Source: JBLHKE01 sp047619485
Lineage (GTDB): Bacteria; Verrucomicrobiota; Verrucomicrobiia; Verrucomicrobiales; DEV007
Direction: 5' to 3'
Assembly (NCBI GenBank): GCA_047619485.1
Contig: JBLHKE010000046.1
Location: 1-19,429 of the forward strand
DNA length: 19,429 nt
Below the pieces are notes generated by a model, which saw only the letters and a list, made by a program, of their open reading frames with translations, did no database searches and had not been told where the DNA came from. Positions 1 through 7,364 of the stretch are shown one piece after another. Position numbers and translations under genes: made by a program. The stretch's first letter is position 1. Every line of letters starts with the position of its first letter.

Positions 1-107
1 TCCCGCTCGTGCTCGTGGAACACAAAATTCCGATCCACAACACGGCTAACGCAGTGGTAGTGGGAACTGAAACAAGCGGTCGGCAAAATGGGTCTAGCTC
101 GAGGCAT
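1..107 (-). CDS. IS200-like / REP-associated tyrosine transposase (RAYT), 5' fragment
   Basis: Only the first 35 codons are inside the window; the gene runs off the left edge. The start is the ATG at 105-107 on the minus strand. The peptide opens MPRARPILP and then reads HYHCVSRVVDRNFVF, which I recognise as the beginning of the Y1_Tnp (IS200-like, HUH-type) domain common in Verrucomicrobiota proteins. In this family the HUH metal site and the catalytic Tyr lie further downstream, so they cannot be checked here. RAYTs are single-copy domesticated relatives of IS200/IS605 transposases that act on REP palindromes, and a REP-like hairpin lies about 500 bp upstream at 609-642. A 10-bp palindrome, ATACATGTAT (106-115), overlaps the start codon. 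Upstream, TTGCAA (about 137) and TATACA are a weak promoter guess only. The family call is fairly secure; whether the gene is full length is unknown. Confidence 0.8.
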   Translation of the reverse strand, partial: MPRARPILPTACFSSHYHCVSRVVDRNFVFHEHER

Positions 108-608
108 ACATGTATACTGGACATATGCTTGGTAATTGCAAGCCTTTTCTTCGGCTTTTCGGGGCGCGGCTCGGCGATCTGATTTATGGATCTGGATCAA
201 TCGGTTTGCGTCGTCGGCGGTGGGCTCGCCCTGCGCGCGGTATAAATCGCGCTGGGCATCGAGTTGTTCTCGAAGCAATCAAGCAGACATTGAATACTGA
301 AGATGGAACGCCGTTTCCTCGGCTACAGCGACGGAAGGAACTGGAAACGGTGGCTACGGGATGACTGTGATTTGCAATCGAAGCCGTCGGGTTGGTTGTA
401 ATCGCGTCACCATTATTGGACGGTCGAACGACAACTGCGTGGCACACAGGTAATTTTTGATGACGCGGAGAACCGGAAGGTGAGACCATCTCCCCTAGAT
501 CGGTTCATCCTTTCGTGTCTTGGTGCCTTCTTGTGATTCTACTTAACGTCAGATTCGGTTGTGGGGTGTTGGTGACGATCTTTGGGGGGAGCTACGTGGG
601 TGTGATTG
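108..608. other. Non-coding or decayed region between RAYT and REP-like hairpin
   Basis: I see no convincing intact gene here. Open frames of 60-100 codons exist on both strands but have low-complexity Arg/Ser-rich products and no family resemblance. Three things can be noted. A short frame from the ATG at 186 contains VCVVGGGLA, then a TAA at 243-245, then ALGIEL in the same frame; this faintly resembles a decayed FAD/NAD-binding N-terminus. Weak stem-loops occur at 140-157 (AAGCC/GGCTT) and 235-252 (GCGCG/CGCGC). At 512-535 there is a three-unit 8-bp pattern, listed separately. Another open frame (3-182, plus strand) is antisense to the RAYT start and probably not coding. Confidence 0.5.
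512..535 (+). repeat. Degenerate 8-bp tandem pattern (TTCGTGTC-like, three units)
   Basis: Three consecutive octamers read TTCGTGTC, TTGGTGCC and TTCTTGTG, sharing the shape TTnnTGnn. The tract lies in non-coding DNA next to the REP-like hairpin. From memory, similar TTCGTGTCTTGGTG strings are dispersed in intergenic regions of some PVC and cyanobacterial genomes, but I cannot verify that here. It could be a dispersed repeat remnant or a chance pattern. Confidence 0.3.
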
Positions 609-642
609 AGTAGCCGTCCACGGAGTGCAACTCCGTGCTACT
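609..642. repeat. REP-like palindrome with GTAG/CTAC ends
   Basis: An 8-bp perfect stem, CACGGAGT (619-626) with ACTCCGTG (630-637), encloses a 3-nt loop GCA. Outer arms AGTAG (609-613) and CTACT (638-642) also pair. They sit directly against the stem on the right and are separated from it by CCGTC (614-618) on the left. Read on the minus strand this is GTAG followed at once by the hairpin, the canonical head of REP elements mobilised by RAYT transposases. The start of such a transposase lies at the left edge of the window. It ends 22 bp beyond the stop of the minus-strand gene at 665, so it may also help end transcription; on the plus strand it is followed by a TTTT run. Confidence 0.7.
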
Positions 643-664
643 TTTCGTCAGCTGTGCTCGCTAT

Positions 665-1072
665 TTACTCGATCCGGATGCGGCCTTCGGTCTCACTGCA
701 GATGTCGATGTAGGTGCGTCCGTTCTGTTCGACGACCGCTTTTAGAAACCAGCCGAGTTGGTCATCGTGCTGGAATCGGATACTGTGGACGGCGCGGCGG
801 CGGCGGCCTTCGGATACGACGGGGCGGATGAAGGTGACCTCGGCGGCGCGATCGGCTTCGAAGCCTTCTTTCCTGAGTTTGCCGTGCAGGATGTAGGCCA
901 CTTTGACTTCGCTGGTACCGATTTCGTAGAAGTCGGCGATAAGCTTGGCTGCCAGCACCCGGGTGATTGGTTTCGGCTCTTCGTCTTGTGCCGCGGCTGG
1001 GTGGAGACCTAGGGCAAGGGCTACAAACAGGACGAGGGTGGCGAGTGCGTGGTTGGTGTGTTGCTTCATCAT
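665..1072 (-). CDS. Small secreted protein of unknown function
   Basis: This is a 135-residue protein of no recognised family. I start it at the first of two adjacent ATGs (1070-1072), because a clear signal peptide follows: a short basic/polar N-terminus, a hydrophobic run (LATLVLFVALALGL), and a probable AAA/Q cleavage near residue 28. Extension upstream to the next Met would add about 60 Arg-rich residues and place the signal peptide internally, so it is rejected. The mature part is about 105 residues, mixed charge, with a stretch RRRR near its middle and a C-terminal half that looks beta-rich (RFQHDDQLGWFLKAVVEQ). No cysteine pairs or catalytic motif stand out. It is transcribed away from the M48 protease gene, with about 104 bp between starts. 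The reading frame is probably real; the function is unknown. Confidence 0.6.
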   Translation of the reverse strand: MMKQHTNHALATLVLFVALALGLHPAAAQDEEPKPITRVLAAKLIADFYEIGTSEVKVAYILHGKLRKEGFEADRAAEVTFIRPVVSEGRRRRAVHSIRFQHDDQLGWFLKAVVEQNGRTYIDICSETEGRIRIE

Positions 1073-1176
1073 GTTGTTTTTTGACCCCTGAGGCTGGTTG
1101 ATATTCAATCTTTGTCTCGGTTTGGCCGCTCGCTGCCGCTGGCATTCTGCCCGTATCTGGCTATATTCGCAAACAA

Positions 1177-3291
1177 ATGCACGCCCCGCTGACAGAAGAG
1201 GAGCAGGAGAAGATGGAATACCTGCTGGGTGCCTTCGGGGCTGATGCGATGGGCGCACCGAAGCTCTCGATCCTCTACCGGCTGGGATTGGTGGCGGTGA
1301 CGGCGATCATGGTGTTGCTCCCGCTGGCGTATCTCTCGCTGGTGGCGGGGATCGTCTGGTGGGTGGTGAGCAACGCGTTTGACCCGCCGCTGCTGTCGGA
1401 CATGTTCGGGATGTTTAAGTATGCTGCGGTGCTCTCGCTCGGGCCGATCGTGCTGTTTTTCATGGTGAAGCCGTTGTTCGCACGACCGGTCGAGAAGGAT
1501 GCTCTAGTCGAACTCGCGGATGGGGAAGAGTTGTTCCTGCGCTCGTTCATCTACATGGTGGCGCGCGCGGTCGGGAGCCCACTACCGAGCGTGATCGAGT
1601 TTGATTGTAGCGTCAACGCTGCGTCCGGTTTTCGTGGGGGGCTGATGAGCATCTTGCGCAATGACGTGCGCTTGCTGATCGGGCTGCCGCTGGTGGCCGG
1701 GATGAGCCTACGCTCGTTTGGCGGGATCTTGGCGCATGAACTCGGGCACTGTTCGCAGGGCTTTGGGATGCGCATGGCGTTCGTCGTGCAGCTGGTCAAC
1801 CAGTGGTTCTACCGTGTGGTGCACGGCCGTGATGCGTGGGATTTGAAATTACGCGATGCGGCGGAGAATGGGGAACCGCATATCTCTATGGTGGCTTGGC
1901 TGGCGATTTTTTTCGTCTGGTTGACGAGGCGTTTCCTCTGGGTGTTGATGACGATCGGGCAGTTGACCAGCTGTTTCGCGCTGCGGCAGATGGAGTACGA
2001 TGCGGATCAGTATGAGGTGAAGTTTGCGGGTGCGCGCGGGTTTAGGAATACCTCGCGGCGACTCAGTCATTTGAGTGCAGGTGCGGCACGGGCGACGCGC
2101 TTGTTGCAGCAGACCTGGCAGGAGCAGAAGCTGGCGCGCGACTTGCCGATGCTGACGCGGGTGCAGACCGAAGAGTTGTCAGAGAAAGTCCGCGACATGA
2201 TCGATCAGGAGATGGCGCTGGTGAAGACTGGTCTGTTCGCCACACACCCGGCCGAGAGGGATCGGCTGCGGGCGGCAGCCGCGCTCGGGGATGACGATGG
2301 TTTCTTCGATCTCGAGGAGGCTGCGACGGTGTTGTTCCGTGACTTCGAGGGGCTTTGCGAGCGGGCGACAGCTTGTTACTACCTGACGAATTGGGGGCTC
2401 GAGGTCGAGGCTGCGCAGCTGCTCGAGAACGAGGAGCTGTGGGCGGAGGCGGAGGATCGTAAGGCGACGACCAAGGCCTGCGAACGTTACTTTGGTGGAC
2501 GGCTGACGGCTCTTCGACCGTTCACTCTCTCATTTGATGATTTGGAGACGGCGCCAGATCTGGGGCTTTCCAAATTGAAGATGGGGGAGGTGTTGTCAGC
2601 GCGGGAAGACGATTTCGAGCGCTTTGCGGAGGCGGATGCACGTTGTGTGGCTGCGATTCAGGCTACCGGGTTGTTGATGGCAGGCTACCGGGTCGACCTC
2701 GCACACTTTGGGCTCGAGAGCGGTGAACTGGTGGAGGTGATGGGGCTGCGCAAGCGTTCGCGGTTGAAGATGGATGAACTACAGTTGCAGCTGCGCGGAT
2801 TTGATGGGGTGGCGCGTGGGCGTCTGGCGGCTGCGCTGGCGATTGCGCGCGAGGATCAAGAACACCGGCACGTGGTCGAGACGCTGGTCGAGTTTCTGGG
2901 GGTGTTTGAATCGCTGCTACCATTGATCGCGCGCCTGAGGGAACGTTGGCTGGTTCAAGAAATCCTCATGAACAACGTCGGCCGGTTTGGGATGACCGGT
3001 CCGGCGCAAGATCGCTTGAATGCGCTGGTGACGGAGATGGCTCCGATCGTGCAGCGAATTCTCAAGACGACCGAGGGCTGGACTTATCCGTTTCCTCACT
3101 ACTGCGGGGAGATCGCACTGAACGATTTCGTCCGACTGGAGCTCCCAGGGGAGAATGATCTGTTCACGCGGACGTTCAAGACGACCGAGGCGTTGCTCGA
3201 GCGTTTGATCGGATTGTACTTTCGGGTGATCGGGAGGTTGGTGTTGGTGGCGGAGGAAATTGAGGAAAGGGAAGGTCGCGCGGAGTTGTAA
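1177..3291 (+). CDS. Membrane-bound M48-family zinc metalloprotease with long C-terminal extension
   Basis: A 704-residue integral membrane protein. The zinc site HELGH is at residues 187-191, and the third ligand is probably Glu273 in MEYDAD, the arrangement of the M48 (Ste24/HtpX-like) peptidases. Hydrophobic segments lie at about 37-65 and 80-99 before the active site and 237-266 between HELGH and EYDAD. The HtpX-type core accounts for roughly the first 370 residues; the remaining 330 or so are soluble, acidic and helix-prone, with no family I recognise. M48 membrane proteases cleave membrane or exported proteins, often in quality control; the substrate here is unknown. The start is uncertain: the ATG at 1177 has no Shine-Dalgarno, whereas the ATG at 1213 is preceded by GAGGAG/AGGAG and would lose only 12 residues. 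The gene converges with the permease at 3439. Confidence 0.9.
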   Translation: MHAPLTEEEQEKMEYLLGAFGADAMGAPKLSILYRLGLVAVTAIMVLLPLAYLSLVAGIVWWVVSNAFDPPLLSDMFGMFKYAAVLSLGPIVLFFMVKPLFARPVEKDALVELADGEELFLRSFIYMVARAVGSPLPSVIEFDCSVNAASGFRGGLMSILRNDVRLLIGLPLVAGMSLRSFGGILAHELGHCSQGFGMRMAFVVQLVNQWFYRVVHGRDAWDLKLRDAAENGEPHISMVAWLAIFFVWLTRRFLWVLMTIGQLTSCFALRQMEYDADQYEVKFAGARGFRNTSRRLSHLSAGAARATRLLQQTWQEQKLARDLPMLTRVQTEELSEKVRDMIDQEMALVKTGLFATHPAERDRLRAAAALGDDDGFFDLEEAATVLFRDFEGLCERATACYYLTNWGLEVEAAQLLENEELWAEAEDRKATTKACERYFGGRLTALRPFTLSFDDLETAPDLGLSKLKMGEVLSAREDDFERFAEADARCVAAIQATGLLMAGYRVDLAHFGLESGELVEVMGLRKRSRLKMDELQLQLRGFDGVARGRLAAALAIAREDQEHRHVVETLVEFLGVFESLLPLIARLRERWLVQEILMNNVGRFGMTGPAQDRLNALVTEMAPIVQRILKTTEGWTYPFPHYCGEIALNDFVRLELPGENDLFTRTFKTTEALLERLIGLYFRVIGRLVLVAEEIEEREGRAEL

Positions 3292-3293
3292 TT

Positions 3294-3307
3294 CGGACGC
3301 TTGTCCG
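3294..3307 (+). terminator. Small hairpin just after the M48 gene stop
   Basis: CGGAC (3294-3298) pairs with GTCCG (3303-3307) around a GCTT loop, starting 3 bp after the TAA stop. It lacks a following T-run, so it may be only a 3'-end stabilising stem or weak terminator. Confidence 0.25.
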
Positions 3308-3346
3308 TTCGAAGAGTCACCTCTGTGGATGGCTCATGCAGTCGGT

Positions 3347-3372
3347 AGTTAAAGTTAACGTTAACTTTAACT
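3347..3372. repeat. Perfect 26-bp AT-rich palindrome between convergent genes
   Basis: The left arm AGTTAAAGTTAAC is followed with no spacer by its exact reverse complement. The centre is GTTAAC-GTTAAC, so each arm also carries an internal GTTAA repeat. It lies in the 147-bp gap between the stops of the M48 protease and the SLC13 permease. With an 11-bp stem and ACGT loop it could fold in RNA from either strand, but it is AT-rich and lacks a clean U-tract, so it is not a textbook terminator. A protein-binding site is an alternative. Confidence 0.7.
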
Positions 3373-3438
3373 CCCCAGAGCCCCAGCCTGAAACCAACTA
3401 AGCCCTTATCAACCTGATGCCGTCTCGACTCGATAGCT

Positions 3439-5274
3439 CTACGGCCTGAACGGCCAGAAAATCGGTATCAACGCAGTTGCCACCAACCATAGAATCAAGT
3501 TCAGCGGAACGCCGACCTTCGGGAAATCACTGAATTTGTAGCCGCCGGCACCGTAAACGTAGGTATTGGTCTGGTAGCCGATCGGGGTGGCGAAGCTGGC
3601 GCTGCAGCCGAACATCATCGCGACGACGAAGGGGCGGGCGTCGACGCCGAGTTCACCTGCGAAATCGATGCTCTGCGCAATCTTGACGACGATCGGGGTG
3701 AGCAAGACGGCGACCGCGTTGTTGCTGATGAGTTCGGTGAGGGTTGAACTCAGCAGGTAGACGGCAGCGAGGATGACGACCGGGTGGTAGTTGCCGAAGA
3801 TGGCCATCACGCCGTCTGCCATGAGTGCGGCACCGCCAGTGACCTCCATGGCTTTACCCACTCCTAACATACCAATAATCAGAAAGATGATGTTCCACTG
3901 GACGGAACTGTAGGCCTCGTGGGGTTGCAGGCAGCGGGTGGCGAGCATTGCGATGGCGGCGAGGAACGCGAGGATGACGATCGGCACGCCGGAGAGCGAG
4001 GCGGCTAGGATGAACCCGACTGTGATCGCGGCGGCATACCACGCCTTCTCGGGGCGGATGCCCTTGGCATTGCGTGTGGTCAGGCTGATGAAATCGCGTT
4101 CTTCCTGGATAGATTCAATCGCCTGTTGCGGGCCCTCGATGAGCAGTGTGTCGCCAGGATGCAGGCGCACGTCTTCGAAATTGCGCCTGAAATCGCCACC
4201 TTGCCGATGGATGCCGAGGATGAGGACGCCGAAGCGCTGGCGAAATTTGAGCGCTCGGAGGGTGCGTCCGACGAGGCGTGATTGCGGTCCGATGATCCCC
4301 TCCATGAGGACCGCCGGGCGCCGCTCGAGGGTTTCGAGTTTCAGGTTCTGGTAGGCGGTGAGCCGCAGCCCCTCGGTGTCTTTGAGATCCTCGAAGTGCT
4401 CACCGTGGACAGAGATCAGGATGCGGTCTCGCTCCTCGATGACCAGCGAGTCGAGGCCTTCCGGTAGCGGCATGCCGAGGCGCCTGATTTCGAGTACTCG
4501 CGCTTCTTTGATCGCTTTGAGGAGGGTGTCGGGAAGTGTCTTGCCGATCAATGGTGAGCCGGCCTGGACGATGACTTGGGTGAGGAACTCGCGCTCCTGC
4601 ATGTCGGCGATATCAGTGGCGACGGACTCGCGTTCTGGCAGGAGTTTCCTGCCGATGGTCAGCATGTAGACGAAACCGATGACCGCGTAGACGATGCCGA
4701 GTTTGGTGAGTTCGAACATAGTGAAGGGTTTGAGGCCGTAGCTCTGCGCCTGGCCGTCGATGATGAGGTTGGTCGAGGTTCCGGTGAGCGTGCAGGTGCC
4801 GCCGAGGATGCAGGCGTAGGATAGGGGGATGAGCAGCCGGGACGCTTTCAGGTCGGTGCTCTTTGCGAGGCGTAGGATGATTGGTAGGAAAACCACCACC
4901 ACCGGCGTGTTGTTGACGAAGGCCGAGAGGACGGCGCCGGTGATCATTAGGACGACGAGGACGCGCACTTCCCCCTCGCCGGCGACTTTGCGGAATGCCG
5001 TGCCCATGATGTCGATGCAGCCGGAGCGTTCAAGCCCCGCGCTGAGAATAAACATGCAGGCGATGGTGATGGGAGCTGGATTGGAAAAGGCTGCGAGCAG
5101 TTCCTCCTTGGGGAGAATGCCGACGGCAAGGACTAGCCCGAGCGAGAAAAGCGCAACCATGTCGGGGGCGAGCCACTCGCGGAAGAAGGCGAGGACGGCG
5201 AAGCCGAGCACGACAAACACGAAGATCTGTTTAAGGGTGGCTGGGTCGGGGAGGAATTCGAGAAGGGCGAGCAT
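3439..5274 (-). CDS. SLC13/DASS-family anion permease with two TrkA-C domains
   Basis: A 611-residue inner-membrane transporter of the divalent anion:sodium symporter (CitT/SLC13) type. N-terminal membrane helices run to about residue 210. They are followed by two cytoplasmic TrkA-C (RCK_C) domains at about 225-305 and 320-400, shown by PLIGKTLPD, RDRILISVHG and HPGDTLLIEG. A second membrane half covers 410-608. Family signatures are NNT (121-123) in the first half, GTSTNLI (165-171), ISNNAVAVLL (516-525) in the second half, and FATPIGYQTNTYVYG near the end. Members move dicarboxylates, sulfate or phosphate with sodium; sequence alone does not fix the substrate. The TrkA-C insert is typical of the large bacterial subgroup and may bind a regulatory ligand. 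It is divergent from the DUF1080 gene (86 bp between chosen starts) and converges with the protease gene. Confidence 0.9.
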   Translation of the reverse strand: MLALLEFLPDPATLKQIFVFVVLGFAVLAFFREWLAPDMVALFSLGLVLAVGILPKEELLAAFSNPAPITIACMFILSAGLERSGCIDIMGTAFRKVAGEGEVRVLVVLMITGAVLSAFVNNTPVVVVFLPIILRLAKSTDLKASRLLIPLSYACILGGTCTLTGTSTNLIIDGQAQSYGLKPFTMFELTKLGIVYAVIGFVYMLTIGRKLLPERESVATDIADMQEREFLTQVIVQAGSPLIGKTLPDTLLKAIKEARVLEIRRLGMPLPEGLDSLVIEERDRILISVHGEHFEDLKDTEGLRLTAYQNLKLETLERRPAVLMEGIIGPQSRLVGRTLRALKFRQRFGVLILGIHRQGGDFRRNFEDVRLHPGDTLLIEGPQQAIESIQEERDFISLTTRNAKGIRPEKAWYAAAITVGFILAASLSGVPIVILAFLAAIAMLATRCLQPHEAYSSVQWNIIFLIIGMLGVGKAMEVTGGAALMADGVMAIFGNYHPVVILAAVYLLSSTLTELISNNAVAVLLTPIVVKIAQSIDFAGELGVDARPFVVAMMFGCSASFATPIGYQTNTYVYGAGGYKFSDFPKVGVPLNLILWLVATALIPIFWPFRP

Positions 5275-5360
5275 CGCAGAGAACGTGGGGCGGGGACCTG
5301 CCTCGTGAAAGTGGAATTTCTTTGAACGATTGCCTTCCCGGGCGGCGCTTTGGTGCTACG

Positions 5361-6833
5361 ATGCCCGTGATGTTTCCACTCAAAAATCGATGCCGCCGAG
5401 GCTGCGGAATCCTGATCGCCACGCTGGTGTGGATCGGCGGGCACGTGGCTGGTGCCCAAGATTTGGAGGAGACGGTCGCGAGTGTGCGGACGTTTCTCGG
5501 GCAACTCACGCTAGACGATCAGGCCTTGGAAATGATCGATGTGGCACTTGAGAAGCTCGATTCTGATCGTTTTGCCGAACGCTACCTGGCTTCGGTCTAC
5601 CTGGCGCGCTTGCCGGTGTTGCCGCGCGAGCGCATACGCAAGGCGCTGGAGGGGGCTCCGTTGGACAAGCAGTTGAGGATCGCCCAGGTGTTTAAAGTGA
5701 ATACGGCCGAGCGTACCGACGGGATGATCATTCGCGCGATGGAGGTGGTGATGGCGCATGGTCTGGAGGGGCTACTTCCGGAGATTACCAGGGCGCTGGA
5801 AGGTAGAGACCTCGAATCGGCGTGGGATGCTTGCATCGGAGCCTGTGAGGCGACGGTGGTGGAGGCTGACCTCGAGTTGGTCAATGAGTTGATCAATAGT
5901 CAGACGGTAGTGGTGCGCGCCGGGGCCGCGGTCGCGCTGATGAAATTGCAAGGCAAGCGGGCGATGGAGCAGATCGTGCCCCTGGTCGAGGATCCTGATG
6001 ATCGGATCAAGTTGCTGGCGGCTCATTTCTTGCGGGGTATAGCTAGCCCGGCCTGCCTCAAGGCGTATGCTTCGCTGCTGTTGGCCGACTCGGATTTTGC
6101 GGTGCGCTGGGAGAGCCTTGATGCGCTACAGGAAATCACCGATCAGGATTTTGGCTACTACGCCTCAGCGGACAAGAAGGCGCGCGAGGAGCCGGCGAAG
6201 TTGTGGATGAAGTGGGTCGAGGAGAATGCGGACACGGCGAAGTTGAACTTTGAAATCGAGGAGTCGGAGGAAATCGTATTGTTCAATGGCAAGGATCTCG
6301 ACGGTTGGAAAGAGGTGAAAGGATTTTTCAGGAACGTCCAAGACAAGCCGCAAGGTTGGGGTGTGGAGGATGGACACCTGGTATGTTTTGGTGGCGATCC
6401 CGGGCATCTCCGGAGCAAGAAAGCTTACAAGAACTACCGGCTGAAACTCGAATACCGCACGCCGGTTGGCAATGGTGATAGTGGCATAGGTCTGTTTTTG
6501 TCCGGTGACGACAAAGTCAAGCCGGTGTGCCTCGAGGTGCAGATTCTGGCTGGTCACAGCGGCGACCTCTACCAGATCGGTGGGTTCGCTGCGACCGATG
6601 CACTAAACAGGCCGATCACGTTTCGCTCGGAGCGGATAGCGGATCCGAAGGAGGATGTCGAGGGCTGGAATCGGATGGAGTTGCACGTGATCGAAGGCAC
6701 CGTGGAGGTGGTGATCAATGGGGCAGTGGTCAACAAGGCGACGGATTGTCCTACCGATCCGACGATGTTCACCCTGCGCAATGAGGGCAGCCGGGTCGAG
6801 TTTCGTGGCTTGTTGTTGGAGCCGCTCGAGTGA
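5361..6833 (+). CDS. Secreted HEAT-repeat protein with C-terminal DUF1080 (3-keto-disaccharide hydrolase) domain
   Basis: A 490-residue exported protein. I start it at the ATG at 5361 (alternative ATG at 5370) because a signal peptide follows directly: basic KNRCRRGCG, hydrophobic ILIATLVWIGGHVAG, then AQ. An upstream TTG at 5322 would put the signal peptide internally. Residues about 35-290 are HEAT-like helical repeats. From about 303 to the end is a DUF1080 jelly-roll: LFNGKDLDGW near 307-316, then YRLKLEYRT, GDSGIGLFL and WNRMELHV. DUF1080 proteins are hugely expanded in Planctomycetes and Verrucomicrobia; some cleave 3-keto-glucosides and many are uncharacterised carbohydrate-binding or hydrolytic proteins. 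The activity here is not established. The stop overlaps the next start (TGATG), implying co-translation with the asparaginase-like protein. Confidence 0.9.
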   Translation: MPVMFPLKNRCRRGCGILIATLVWIGGHVAGAQDLEETVASVRTFLGQLTLDDQALEMIDVALEKLDSDRFAERYLASVYLARLPVLPRERIRKALEGAPLDKQLRIAQVFKVNTAERTDGMIIRAMEVVMAHGLEGLLPEITRALEGRDLESAWDACIGACEATVVEADLELVNELINSQTVVVRAGAAVALMKLQGKRAMEQIVPLVEDPDDRIKLLAAHFLRGIASPACLKAYASLLLADSDFAVRWESLDALQEITDQDFGYYASADKKAREEPAKLWMKWVEENADTAKLNFEIEESEEIVLFNGKDLDGWKEVKGFFRNVQDKPQGWGVEDGHLVCFGGDPGHLRSKKAYKNYRLKLEYRTPVGNGDSGIGLFLSGDDKVKPVCLEVQILAGHSGDLYQIGGFAATDALNRPITFRSERIADPKEDVEGWNRMELHVIEGTVEVVINGAVVNKATDCPTDPTMFTLRNEGSRVEFRGLLLEPLE

Positions 6834-7309
6834 TGCTGATCCTGGCCACAGGGGGGACGATCGATAAGGTCTACTTCGACGCGAACTCGGAATACGAAGT
6901 CGGCGAATCGATCGTGTCGCAGGTGTTTGCGGATGTCGGTGCGCGACTCGACTACCGGCTCGTCTCGCTGATGCGCAAGGATTCGCTCGAGATCACCGCC
7001 GAGGATCGTAAGTTGATCCGAGCAGAGTGTGAGTCGGCCGCGGAGAATCGGATTGTGATCACCCACGGCACCGATACCATGACGCAGACGGCCGAGGCGA
7101 TCATGGGGATCGCCGGCAAGACCATCGTCCTGACCGGATCGCTGACGCCGGCGCGGTTCCGGAGTACGGATGCTGTGTTCAACCTCGGCTGTGCGCTCGG
7201 TGCGGCGGCCAGTGCTGGGGCTGGGGTCTATGTCGCGATGCACGGTCGGGTGTTCGAGGCTGGGAAGGTGCGCAAGAATCGAGCGGCAGGGCGTTTCGAA
7301 GACCTGTAA
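6833..7309 (+). CDS. Short asparaginase-like protein (N-terminal domain only)
   Basis: A 158-residue protein matching only the N-terminal domain of L-asparaginase (PF00710); full-length bacterial enzymes have about 320-340 residues. The ATG at 6833 shares its A with the upstream TGA stop; a GTG at 6830 is possible but less likely. LATGGTIDK (4-12) supplies the first catalytic Thr (Thr9), Tyr21 aligns with the substrate-contacting Tyr, and THGTDT (77-82) gives the Thr80-Asp81 pair. By eye, the position of the catalytic Lys (Lys162 of E. coli asparaginase II, just before GVLVVM) falls in an Ala/Gly stretch before GVYVAM (131-136), so Lys appears absent. No signal peptide is seen, so it is probably cytoplasmic. 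Short asparaginase-domain proteins exist elsewhere; their reaction is unproven to my knowledge. True asparagine hydrolysis is doubtful. Confidence 0.8.
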   Translation: MLILATGGTIDKVYFDANSEYEVGESIVSQVFADVGARLDYRLVSLMRKDSLEITAEDRKLIRAECESAAENRIVITHGTDTMTQTAEAIMGIAGKTIVLTGSLTPARFRSTDAVFNLGCALGAAASAGAGVYVAMHGRVFEAGKVRKNRAAGRFEDL

Positions 7310-7337
7310 GCTTTCCGCGAAAGCGATTGAGTTTTTC
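7310..7337 (+). terminator. Possible terminator between the asparaginase-like gene and the kinase
   Basis: GCTTTC (7310-7315) pairs perfectly with GAAAGC (7319-7324) around CGC. The stem starts immediately after the TAA stop; a five-T run follows at 7332-7336. The T-run is seven bases away from the stem, so termination may be partial. Confidence 0.35.
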
Positions 7338-7364
7338 GGCGGGAGTAGATTAAGATGCTTCCCA

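Noticed and set aside
1073..1258. Longer start for the small secreted protein, overlapping the M48 gene
   Set aside because: It would add about 62 basic, low-complexity residues ahead of a good signal peptide and overlap the M48 gene start.
7170..7364. N-terminal extension of the histidine kinase frame back to 7170
   Set aside because: It lies mostly inside the asparaginase-like gene in another frame, is Arg/Cys/Ser-rich, and the GAF domain begins just after the ATG at 7365.
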